Shown here: piece after piece, positions 16,122 through 23,417 of the stretch | How positions within the stretch are numbered: the stretch's first letter is position 1 | Layout of the letters: every line of letters starts with the position of its first letter | Origin: Bacillota bacterium | GTDB taxonomy: Bacteria; Bacillota; Clostridia; Acetivibrionales; DSM-1351 | Assembly (NCBI GenBank): GCA_023400235.1 | Contig: JAEXFI010000012.1 | Coordinates: 124,001-188,000 of the forward strand | Length of the DNA: 64,000 nt | Direction of reading: 5' to 3' | Program-made: the position numbers and the translations under genes | The notes under the pieces: model-generated | The model's database searches: none | What the model saw: the letters and a program-made list of their open reading frames with translations, nothing else | What the model was told of the DNA's origin: nothing

Positions 16122-17888
16122 TTATTTGGTAACCTCACACTTGTAAATGCTATAGAAGAATTCCTTGAAGGAGGACAGTTCATAGCCCTTAACCCTGGCA
16201 TTTGACACCCACATGTCGCTTCTCTGATAGACATATAGCATAGGCAGATCGTTGTTCAATATTTTATAAATCTGCTTGTAAACAGGCTTTCTGCCTTCAA
16301 TTGTAACCTGTGATATTCCCTGGTCGTATAGGCTGTCTATTTCGGGATTGCTGTAGTTATAATAGTTCTGGGGACCATTGGTCTTAAATACTGTCGCTTG
16401 GGAGCTGTCTGGGTCCGGTGTCAGGCCCGCCGCCATAAAATATGCCTCCAACTGCTTTTTTGTGGCTTTTTCATACAGGGTAGGCCAATCCAGGTTTTCT
16501 ACGGTAACGTCAATTCCCAGTTTTGAATAGTCATCCTTCATTACAGGCACCAAAATATCTGTAACTACATGAGGACTCATACAGCTGAACTTAATAGTAA
16601 ACAATTTGCCGTCCTTTTGCCGCTTTCCGTCAGAGTTGAGCTTCCAACCCGCTTCATCCAGTAACTGGCCTGCCTTTTCAAGATTGAAGTCGTATGTATT
16701 AACACCCTGGTCGTCATATGCCCAGGAGACATTTGATTCAGGTATGTTAACCACCCTGGCATATTCACCGTAAACCTTATCCACCACATCTTTTCTGTTC
16801 AGGGCATACATTAAGGCCTGCCGTACCTTCACATCCCTGAATTTAGGGTTGTCGTCGTTAAGTCCCACGTAACCATAGCCATTTGTGGGGAATCTGTATA
16901 TGTCGATAAAGCCCGCATCCTGAGCCGCCTTCATATTGTCAGGAGAAACATCCGCCATATCTATATCCGTCTCTCCTGCAAGAACCCTTTGCAGCTCCTG
17001 CCCCTTGGGAGTTACAGAAAATATAAGATTCTTTATTTTTGGAACACCTTTATAGTAGTTTTCATTTGCCGCAAGCTTTAATTCCTGCCCCGGCTTATAT
17101 TCAACGAATTTGTACTGCCCTGTACCCATGGGAGAGCTGTTTTTCTCCTTGACCCTTGCCGTGTCCCCCTTTTTGAAATCCGGACAGTAATAGCTTTTTT
17201 CCATGATAGGTATCTGCAGGTTGTAAATAGCTGCTCCGCTCTTTTTGTCAGTGGTGATTTCCAGAGTTTTGTCATTCAGCACTTTGATGCCCTCAATACT
17301 TTGTGCAGAACCATTTTTATATGCATCCGACCCTTTTATGAAGGCCTTTGATATATCCTGGGGACCGTCATATTTGGGGTCTGCCAGAAGGTAATATGCA
17401 AATTCCATATCCGCTGCTGTTGCCGGATTCCCATCCCAGAATTTAACTCCCTCCTTGAGAGTAAAGGTATAAACCAATCCATCTTCTGAGACTTTGTAAT
17501 CTGTAGCCCCTGACAACGGCTTTCCGTCATAATCCACATCAACATTAAAATCAAACATTGTGTAAATGGCATACCAGTCATAGGCATTGTCACCGTACAG
17601 GTAATTATATATTCCTGTTGAATCTGGAATCCCCACCACCAGGGAGTCCTTTCTTTCAAGTGCCGCTTTTGGGCTCTTGGCCTTGTCTGCAGCAGGTACA
17701 TAGTTGACCCCGTATTTTTTAAAGTCAAAACTGTCAAGCCCTCCCTGGCTGCCCCCAATACTGCTTGTACCAATTGTCGAAGCCTTTGCGGCCTCCGTCT
17801 TGCCATCGTCGGACGCTTTGCCGCTGCAGGCTGTCAAGGCCATTGCAGCAGTCAGAATAATCGCGGTAAACCAAACTCTTTTTTTCAT
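16122..17888 (-). CDS. oppA: Oligopeptide-binding lipoprotein OppA
   Basis: This 588-residue solute-binding protein of the SBP_bac_5 family delivers peptides to OppBC. A lipoprotein signal peptide ends in the lipobox LTAC (about residue 21). Family landmarks are DNAYDWYAIYTMFDFN, YTFTLKEGVKFWDGNPATAADMEFAYYLL, GTGQYKFVEYKPGQELKLAANENYY and VRQALMYALNRKDVVDKVYG. It is the first gene of the five-subunit operon. A truncated family-1 repeat supplies the ribosome site before the ATG at 17888. Confidence 0.95.
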   Translation of the reverse strand: MKKRVWFTAIILTAAMALTACSGKASDDGKTEAAKASTIGTSSIGGSQGGLDSFDFKKYGVNYVPAADKAKSPKAALERKDSLVVGIPDSTGIYNYLYGDNAYDWYAIYTMFDFNVDVDYDGKPLSGATDYKVSEDGLVYTFTLKEGVKFWDGNPATAADMEFAYYLLADPKYDGPQDISKAFIKGSDAYKNGSAQSIEGIKVLNDKTLEITTDKKSGAAIYNLQIPIMEKSYYCPDFKKGDTARVKEKNSSPMGTGQYKFVEYKPGQELKLAANENYYKGVPKIKNLIFSVTPKGQELQRVLAGETDIDMADVSPDNMKAAQDAGFIDIYRFPTNGYGYVGLNDDNPKFRDVKVRQALMYALNRKDVVDKVYGEYARVVNIPESNVSWAYDDQGVNTYDFNLEKAGQLLDEAGWKLNSDGKRQKDGKLFTIKFSCMSPHVVTDILVPVMKDDYSKLGIDVTVENLDWPTLYEKATKKQLEAYFMAAGLTPDPDSSQATVFKTNGPQNYYNYSNPEIDSLYDQGISQVTIEGRKPVYKQIYKILNNDLPMLYVYQRSDMWVSNARVKGYELSSFKEFFYSIYKCEVTK

Positions 17889-17935
17889 CTTTTATCCCCC
17901 CTGTCCGCTCTGCGGACATAAATTCAAAGTGTTGA
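17889..17935 (-). repeat. Family-1 intergenic repeat, copy 4 (truncated)
   Basis: Only the start-proximal half remains: the GTCCGC-aga-GCGGAC hairpin and GGGGGGATAAAAG before the oppA ATG. The outer hairpin is lost (GTGTTGAACAGC replaces it). Confidence 0.75.
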
Positions 17936-18029
17936 ACAGCTAAATAATTGTTTTAAATAAATTATATGCACCAAAAAACAAGTAAATTCTGCAGCTTGTA
18001 ATTATTTCTAAAAAAATTATTTAAAAAGG

Positions 18030-18058
18030 TTGACAATTTGTAATTCTTCCTGCATAAT
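18030..18058 (+). promoter_or_regulatory. tRNA-Tyr promoter
   Basis: TTGACA (18030-18035) and CATAAT (18053-18058) are 17 bases apart, ending 31 bases before the mature tRNA. Confidence 0.7.
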
Positions 18059-18089
18059 CTTATTTGTTGCGAAAAACAAATTATATTGC

Positions 18090-18174
18090 GGAGGGGTTCC
18101 CGAGTGGCCAAAGGGGGCAGACTGTAAATCTGTTGTCAGTGACTTCGATGGTTCGAATCCATCTCCCTCCACCA
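18090..18174 (+). tRNA. tRNA-Tyr (GTA)
   Basis: This 85-base class II tRNA has a long variable arm, acceptor GGAGGGG / TCCCTCC, encoded ACCA, anticodon GTA within GACTGTAAATC, and T arm GATGG-TTCGAAT-CCATC. Confidence 0.95.
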
Positions 18175-18226
18175 CAAAAGCCTTGTACATATGCACTAAC
18201 GCTGTGTGCAGGGTTTTATCTTTCAA

Positions 18227-18276
18227 GCAAGTAAAAAAGTTCCATTCCTTATAAGGAATGGAACTTTTTTACTTGC
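18227..18276. terminator. Perfect 50-bp palindrome, bidirectional terminator
   Basis: The 25 bases 18227-18251 are exactly complementary to 18252-18276, with A/T runs flanking the GTTCCATTCC core, so both strands give a stem followed by TTTTTT. It lies between tRNA-Tyr and the convergent glycosylase-like gene and should terminate both. A stem with no unpaired loop this long is unusually perfect. Confidence 0.85.
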
Positions 18277-18365
18277 AATTATTTATACTATATTCACAGC
18301 TTTCACAGGCACAAAATAAATCCGACTGCCATATAGCGGTTGAAAGCCATACCATATACAAAAAC

Positions 18366-19193
18366 TCAGACTTTTTGACATCCGGGGCAAAAATAAATGC
18401 TGCCCCCCAGATAAGCTTCCTTTTTCACAAGCTCACCGCATACCGGACAGGGTTTGCCCACAGTGTTTTTACTCAGTACCGACTTGTAACCCCCGCAGCA
18501 GCCGAACAAATCCCTCTCGGTGTCTCTGCCTCCCTTGAAGGTCATATGGGCAAGGGTATTTTTCAAGGACTTGTACAGCTTTTCCCTGTCTGAATCCGAA
18601 AGGCTTCTTACCTTTCTTTTGGGATGAATGGTTCCGTTAAACAACACATCCTGTAAAACTCCGTTGCCCAAACCTGGAATCCTCTGCTCCGTAGCCAGAA
18701 GTGCCTTGGCACTAAGCCCTGCATTTTCAGGGGCACAAATAATGCTGTCAAAATACGCCTCGTTGAATTGCTCCGATATAGGGGAGGGCTTTTCCTTTGC
18801 AATATCATAGTATTTGTTGACAAAGTCACCTGCCTTGAAGCAGAATAATCCCCCGTACATCTGTACTGAGGCACTTAAAGCCGACAAGTCCTCAAACTCA
18901 ACAAGTAACTGGTGTTTTTCAGGTCTCTTCTCCCCGGTTCCGTGAAACCTCAGTGAAACACCTTCACTAAAGAGAAGCACCGCATCCCCTGCAGTGACTT
19001 CCACCATGCTTCCCACTCCCTTTGCAGCTCCCAGCAGCTTCCCGCTGAGCAGGTCATGATACCCCGCAGGCTCTCCATGATACCAGGCGAATTTGTGGGG
19101 ACTTGCGGCGGCAGTCACATTGATAATTTCCTTCCCTGAAATATTCTCGCAAATTTGCTTTGAAAGTTCAATTGCCTCTGGGATTTCAATCAT
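18366..19193 (-). CDS. Fpg/Nei-family protein lacking catalytic residues
   Basis: This 275-residue protein has the overall layout of formamidopyrimidine-DNA glycosylases: an N-terminal IPEAIELSKQI, the helix-two-turn-helix segment RIPGLGNGVLQDVLFNGTIHPKRKV, and a C-terminal zinc finger CPVC ... CPGC. The N-terminal Pro of Fpg/Nei is Ile here (MIEIPE in place of MPELPE). The beta-hairpin Lys is not in its usual place, and the zinc-finger loop Arg (G-R-S/T) is Gly (GGSIYFCPGC). A classical Schiff-base glycosylase/AP-lyase reaction therefore seems unlikely; lesion or nucleic-acid binding is possible. It ends a two-gene unit, starting 4 bases after the zinc-ribbon gene. Confidence 0.85.
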   Translation of the reverse strand: MIEIPEAIELSKQICENISGKEIINVTAAASPHKFAWYHGEPAGYHDLLSGKLLGAAKGVGSMVEVTAGDAVLLFSEGVSLRFHGTGEKRPEKHQLLVEFEDLSALSASVQMYGGLFCFKAGDFVNKYYDIAKEKPSPISEQFNEAYFDSIICAPENAGLSAKALLATEQRIPGLGNGVLQDVLFNGTIHPKRKVRSLSDSDREKLYKSLKNTLAHMTFKGGRDTERDLFGCCGGYKSVLSKNTVGKPCPVCGELVKKEAYLGGSIYFCPGCQKV

Positions 19194-19196
19194 AGG

Positions 19197-19490
19197 CTAC
19201 TCCATTTTCCTGATTATTTGTTGTTTTTTCCATCTTTTCAAATCCGGGAAATACATAAGCATTGCCTTTCTTGCTGTCTCCTCGTCAGGCCAGGGATTTC
19301 CCTTTGAAACAAAGGGTATGCAGGATTCTATCATCTCCTCCATTGTTTCCTCTTTTGAAAATGCCCCTTGCTCAAAACAGTAGTGGCAATAGTCCTGGTT
19401 TTTGCTGCCGTCCGAATTCGTTCCGTATTGTTCAGAGTTTTCAAGCGGCATGGAACAGCTCTGGCAAAATTTTGTTTTATTCAATTCCAT
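19197..19490 (-). CDS. Small zinc-ribbon protein
   Basis: This 97-residue protein has an N-terminal zinc ribbon, CQSCSMPLEN ... YCHYCFEQGAF, giving two CxxC pairs, as in the putative zinc-ribbon family whose members often start KFCQSCGMPL. The rest is charged and helical (KEETMEEMIESCIPFV, ETARKAMLMYFPDLKRWKKQQ). It has no assigned function. It lies immediately upstream of the Fpg-like gene with a 3-base gap, so the two are surely co-transcribed and may act together. GGGAG precedes the ATG at 19490. Confidence 0.75.
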   Translation of the reverse strand: MELNKTKFCQSCSMPLENSEQYGTNSDGSKNQDYCHYCFEQGAFSKEETMEEMIESCIPFVSKGNPWPDEETARKAMLMYFPDLKRWKKQQIIRKME

Positions 19491-19665
19491 ATATGTTTTT
19501 CTCCCTTGCTAATACTTTACTATAAATTTTATCCTATGTAATACGACAACTGCATGTCATATTATATTTAATCTTTAATAATTTCTATAATTTCAATCCT
19601 TTATATAAGACGTCAAAAGTCGCTGGATACTATACATAAGCCACATGTTACAAATAATATATAAT

Positions 19666-19694
19666 TTGACAATTATTGTTATTTTGTGTATTAT
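19666..19694 (+). promoter_or_regulatory. Promoter of the nitrilase-like gene
   Basis: TTGACA (19666-19671) and TATTAT (19689-19694) are 17 bases apart. Transcription should begin near 19701, almost exactly at the left end of repeat 2A, so the whole repeat would form the leader. Confidence 0.75.
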
Positions 19695-19697
19695 TCA

Positions 19698-19845
19698 AAA
19701 GTAAATTACTTTCGGCTGGAAGCCGATAGTTTGGGTCTGACTAAAGCCCCCTAAAGTAAAAACCTTTCAAGCCCAAACTACGTTCAAAGTCAGCTTAAAA
19801 GCAATATTCACCTGAAGGTGAATACTTTGAACAGTAATTGACTTT
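19698..19845 (+). repeat. Family-2 inverted-repeat element, copy A
   Basis: This 148-bp element is bounded by AAAGTAAATTAC and GTAATTGACTTT (terminal inverted repeats with one mismatch). Inside are CGGCT-GGA-AGCCG, TTGGG/CCCAA and TTCACCTGAAGGTGAA hairpins. Related copies are at 21131-21185 and 33313-33471. There is no coding capacity. It resembles a MITE, or a structured leader. Confidence 0.8.
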
Positions 19846-19887
19846 GGTAAAATCACCAAAATATAACAGTCGAATGGAGATGTGGTT

Positions 19888-21123
19888 ATGACGAATACAG
19901 CTATATACAAAAATGTCCAATTCGTAGGACATGTGCTGAGTACTACCCCGCTGCTTAAGGAATCCGTTGAAGAAATCAGCGACTGGGGTATTTATCTGGG
20001 CCTGGACAAGGACAATGACGATATTGATGCCCGTCTGAAAATAGTGTCCAGCGTATTGCTGCAGGCAATAAACAGCAAGGGTGTCAGTTCTGATGCAGCA
20101 ACACTGAAGGTCTTTACCCTGCCGGAATTCTTCTGGAGAGGAATAAGGGGCGCCTATTTCAATTCTCAGAAAAGTGTTGATGAGATGTATGCTAAGATCA
20201 GCTCAGGACTTGCGGGTATAATAAAAAATATAGAAAAACAGTCTGATTTGAGCAACTGGCTGTTCTTATTCGGTTCAATACTGACAACCTCCGATATACC
20301 AGCCTGCATAACAGATATGGATACCACTCTTGCCAAGGTGGGAGACGATTACCTGAGTGTTTACAGCCTGTTAAAAAAGAATGCACCGGTCAACAGCACT
20401 TCCGGCATCTCCAAGCTGCTAAAGATAATAGATAAAAAAGCTGAGGCCGGCAATGAATACGACCAGGAACTGTCCAATCTGCTGTGTGATATATTAAGCA
20501 TGAGTGATAATCTGGCCAATAAAAAGGTTTATAACAGATGCCTTGTTTATTATAGAGATAAAGCAAGTTCCATCCAAAAGGAATTCAAGTCCAAGGAAGA
20601 TTTCATTTTAAACAACCCTTCAGCCGGTGAGGGGGTTGTTGAGTACTATCTCCAGACCGTGGTAGATTACCCCGAGGTAGCTGCCGCTGAAAATCCCGTC
20701 CAGACCCTTACCTATTCAACTTTTGACTGCGGAGGCTTGAATATCGGAGTTGAGATATGCCTTGACCACAGCAGGAAGCGCTTACTGGGATATCTTTCAC
20801 AGGGCAGGATAAAGGAACTGGACATACAGCTGGTCATATCCTGCGGCATGCAGTTAAAGAAGGACTCGGCGGCAACCAGGCAGGGAGGAATACTGTTTAA
20901 TTGCGACGGTGAATATGTAATAGCCGGAGATGCCCAAAATGGTGACTGCTGTCATTCCCAGCTTAAGACCTTCAGCTTTGACTCAAGCTGCGGTCCCCTG
21001 CTGTCCGACCACATACCCGCCTTGTCTGTGGAAAAGGTAAACAACGAACTAACAGAGGGGCGCAGCCTGTATCCCCATGGTTTAGGCGAAATACATATTT
21101 ACAGTCCGCTGAAAATAAAGTAA
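19888..21123 (+). CDS. Nitrilase-superfamily (C-N hydrolase) protein, unknown substrate
   Basis: This 411-residue protein carries a recognisable nitrilase triad: Glu80 in FTLPEFFW, a probable Lys225 in YYRDKASS, and Cys291 in GVEICLDHSR. It is longer than typical members (260-340 residues) because of a helical insertion between about residues 130 and 215. There is no signal peptide, so it should act in the cytosol on an amide or nitrile-like bond. I chose the ATG at 19888, seven bases after GGAGA, over the GTG at 19882. It stands alone between family-2 repeat copies A and B, which suggests that the gene plus repeats could have moved as a unit. Confidence 0.75.
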   Translation: MTNTAIYKNVQFVGHVLSTTPLLKESVEEISDWGIYLGLDKDNDDIDARLKIVSSVLLQAINSKGVSSDAATLKVFTLPEFFWRGIRGAYFNSQKSVDEMYAKISSGLAGIIKNIEKQSDLSNWLFLFGSILTTSDIPACITDMDTTLAKVGDDYLSVYSLLKKNAPVNSTSGISKLLKIIDKKAEAGNEYDQELSNLLCDILSMSDNLANKKVYNRCLVYYRDKASSIQKEFKSKEDFILNNPSAGEGVVEYYLQTVVDYPEVAAAENPVQTLTYSTFDCGGLNIGVEICLDHSRKRLLGYLSQGRIKELDIQLVISCGMQLKKDSAATRQGGILFNCDGEYVIAGDAQNGDCCHSQLKTFSFDSSCGPLLSDHIPALSVEKVNNELTEGRSLYPHGLGEIHIYSPLKIK

Positions 21124-21130
21124 GGTATGT

Positions 21131-21185
21131 AAGTCAATTACACATATTAACCTGGAAGGCAAAGGTTTCAACCGTAATTGACTTT
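21131..21185 (+). repeat. Family-2 inverted-repeat element, copy B (internally deleted)
   Basis: Only 55 bp remain: AAGTCAATTAC at the left, TTTCAACCGTAATTGACTTT at the right. Both ends are intact and the interior is lost, as in deletion derivatives of inverted-repeat elements. It starts 8 bases after the nitrilase-like gene. Confidence 0.75.
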
Positions 21186-21221
21186 ATGATTTCTGCTTAT
21201 TTTACAAATTTATTACATCTA

Positions 21222-21251
21222 TTGACAGGACATGCAATGTTATAATAACAT
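21222..21251 (+). promoter_or_regulatory. Probable promoter of the ABC exporter leader
   Basis: TTGACA at 21222-21227 is followed by TATAAT at 21241 (13-base spacer, short) and TAACAT at 21246 (18-base spacer). One of these is the likely -10; the exact start is uncertain. Confidence 0.5.
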
Positions 21252-21298
21252 AGCTTGGTAAGTTTATTTTAAATCTGGTGAAAGGAGTGTTAATAAAA

Positions 21299-21337
21299 AT
21301 GTTATCAATTAGAATCAATGAGGTGCTTGGTAAATAA
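21299..21337 (+). CDS. Leader peptide 1 of the ABC exporter (12 residues)
   Basis: AAAGGAG at 21281-21287 precedes ATG at 21299, encoding MLSIRINEVLGK and a stop. It lies between the promoter and an intrinsic terminator upstream of a BmrCD-like exporter. In B. subtilis, bmrCD is controlled by ribosome stalling on an upstream peptide (BmrB); an analogous role is inferred here. The spacing from GGAG to ATG is 11 bases, on the long side. Confidence 0.5.
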   Translation: MLSIRINEVLGK

Positions 21338-21366
21338 TTGAATATGGGATCTATAACGGGGAAGCC

Positions 21367-21408
21367 ATGTTTTTTTGCTTGCTTGTATTAGGTCAAACAC
21401 TTAAGTAA
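21367..21408 (+). CDS. Possible leader peptide 2 (13 residues)
   Basis: The ATG at 21367, behind GGGGAAGCC, encodes MFFCLLVLGQTLK and a stop, ending about 40 bases before the terminator stem. The hydrophobic start resembles drug-sensing leader peptides in general character only. It is weaker than leader 1 because its ribosome site is modest. Confidence 0.4.
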   Translation: MFFCLLVLGQTLK

Positions 21409-21446
21409 CCGTCATTTAATTTGAAATATATAAAAATGAATATTTT

Positions 21447-21476
21447 AAACACGATGCTATGGTATCGTGTTTTTTT
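21447..21476 (+). terminator. Attenuator terminator upstream of the ABC exporter
   Basis: AAACACGAT and ATCGTGTTT form a 9-bp stem around an 8-base loop, followed by an uninterrupted T run. It lies 90 bases before the exporter start and downstream of two short ORFs. The loop GCTATG is complementary to CATAGC at 21249-21254 in the early leader, a possible antiterminator contact. Confidence 0.75.
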
Positions 21477-21566
21477 GTTCTCTTTTTTTATAAATTACAG
21501 AGCCCGGCAATGGCAAAGCCCCTGATGGCGTTTACTTAGACATTATTTTTTTAAGGAGAGTTATGT

Positions 21567-23417
21567 ATGCAGCCTGGAAACAAAGGTAGATTTAAAATGT
21601 TATATTCGTTTATAAAAGGTTTAAGGTGGTTTTATGTGCTGGCTGTGCTTTTTACCATGCTTGCCATAGTCTTCAACTACCTCATGCCGCAAATTATCAG
21701 GATTATAGTGGATAATGTCATAGGGACCCAAGAGCTGAAGCTGCCCAAACTTCTTCTGGATTTTGTAAACCACTTCGGAGGTATTGAGCTATTAAGAAGC
21801 AGCCTTGGCATCTGCGCAGCCCTGGCTCTGCTGCTGGCGGTTTTATCCGGTGTTTTTACATATTTGTACAGATATTGCATGGCCAAGGCCTCAGAAGGTA
21901 CAATCAGAAAAATGCGTAACCGCCTCTACGAACATATTCAAAAGCTTCCCTACAGCTGGCATGTAAAGAACCAGACGGGAGATATAGTCCAGCGCTGTAC
22001 CTCTGATGTGGAGACAGTTAAAAACTTTCTGTCCATCCAATTTATTGAAATGGTGAGAACAGTGTTTCTGGTGGGCTTCTCCCTCACTCTGATGTTTCTG
22101 ATGAATGTGAAGCTGTCCCTTATAGCACTTGCTTTTTTACCTGTTGTCATAGCCTATTCCAGTATTTTCTTCAAGAAGATTGCCGACAGGTTCAAATATG
22201 CAGACGAAGCTGAAGGAGCACTTTCGGCAATGGTACAGGAAAATTTCACAGGAGTTCGAGTTGTGAGGGCATTTGGCCGTCAGGCTTACGAAATAGATAA
22301 TTTTGATGTGAAGAATGACTATTTTGCCAACTACTGGATAAAGCTTGGCTATCTGCTAAGCAACTACTGGGGTATAGGTGATCTGGTATCCGGCCTGCAG
22401 GTTATGCTTATCATAGTTTTAGGTGCTGTTGAGGCTTCACTTGGCGTTATAACCCTGGGTGAATTTCTGGTATTTGTTTATTACAATTCCATGCTGGTAT
22501 GGCCTGTAAGGCAATTCGGAAGAATTCTCTCAGAAATGAGCAAGACCAGCGTATCTTTAAACCGTATTAATGAAATCCTGTCCCAGGACCAGGAAAAGGA
22601 TTGTCCCGACGCAGTAACCCCACCTATGAACAGGGATATTGAGTTTAAAAACGTGAATTTTGATTATGAAGGTCAGAAAACCGTGCTGAAGGATATTTCC
22701 TTTAAAATAAAGACCGGCACCACCTTTGGAATTCTCGGTGGCACCGGCTCGGGCAAATCCACCGTGATGTATCTGCTCGACAGGCTTTTCGAGCTGCCCC
22801 AGGGCAATGGCTCAATAGAAATCGGAGGAGTCGACATCAGAAAGATAAAGCTGGAACATCTGAGGAAAAACATAGGTTTTGTACTTCAGGAACCCTTTCT
22901 GTTCTCCAAAACCATACAGCAGAACATCGACGCCTTTGATGGTACCAGCAGCCTTGAGAGTATCCGCCACTTTGCTGAGATAGCTGCTGTAGATGATGCT
23001 GTAATGGGCTTTTCAAAAGGCTATGAGACCATTGTGGGAGAACGGGGTGTTACTCTTTCCGGCGGACAAAAGCAAAGGGTGGCCATAGCCAGAATGCTGA
23101 TGCAAAGCTCTCCTATCATGATATTTGATGACTCTCTTTCTGCGGTGGACTCGGAAACAGACGCCAAGATCCGTGGAGCCCTGAAGGAAAATACTTCAGG
23201 CAGTACTGTTGTGCTGGTATCCCACCGAATAACCACCTTGATGAATGCCGATGTGATTATGGTGCTGGAGGACGGCCGGATATCTGAAATGGGTACACAC
23301 AGCCAGCTGCTGCAAAACAAGAATGGAATCTATAAAAGAATTTACGACATACAGAGCAGTCTGGAGACCGAATTACAGGGACCGGAACAGGATGCTCATT
23401 CCGGAGGTGATAAATAA
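21567..23417 (+). CDS. ABC exporter subunit 1 (degenerate-site half)
   Basis: This 616-residue half-transporter has six N-terminal membrane helices (about 1-330) and a nucleotide-binding domain (about 360-600). Walker A is GGTGSGKST, the signature LSGGQKQRVAIARML, the switch His in VSHRITTL. The residue after Walker B is Asp instead of the catalytic Glu (MIFDDSLSAVD), as in the degenerate half of heterodimeric exporters such as BmrCD and TM287/288. The ATG at 21567 follows AAGGAGAG by six bases. Its stop codon overlaps the start of subunit 2 by one base (TAATG). Likely substrates are drugs or peptides, but the sequence does not say which. Confidence 0.93.
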   Translation: MQPGNKGRFKMLYSFIKGLRWFYVLAVLFTMLAIVFNYLMPQIIRIIVDNVIGTQELKLPKLLLDFVNHFGGIELLRSSLGICAALALLLAVLSGVFTYLYRYCMAKASEGTIRKMRNRLYEHIQKLPYSWHVKNQTGDIVQRCTSDVETVKNFLSIQFIEMVRTVFLVGFSLTLMFLMNVKLSLIALAFLPVVIAYSSIFFKKIADRFKYADEAEGALSAMVQENFTGVRVVRAFGRQAYEIDNFDVKNDYFANYWIKLGYLLSNYWGIGDLVSGLQVMLIIVLGAVEASLGVITLGEFLVFVYYNSMLVWPVRQFGRILSEMSKTSVSLNRINEILSQDQEKDCPDAVTPPMNRDIEFKNVNFDYEGQKTVLKDISFKIKTGTTFGILGGTGSGKSTVMYLLDRLFELPQGNGSIEIGGVDIRKIKLEHLRKNIGFVLQEPFLFSKTIQQNIDAFDGTSSLESIRHFAEIAAVDDAVMGFSKGYETIVGERGVTLSGGQKQRVAIARMLMQSSPIMIFDDSLSAVDSETDAKIRGALKENTSGSTVVLVSHRITTLMNADVIMVLEDGRISEMGTHSQLLQNKNGIYKRIYDIQSSLETELQGPEQDAHSGGDK

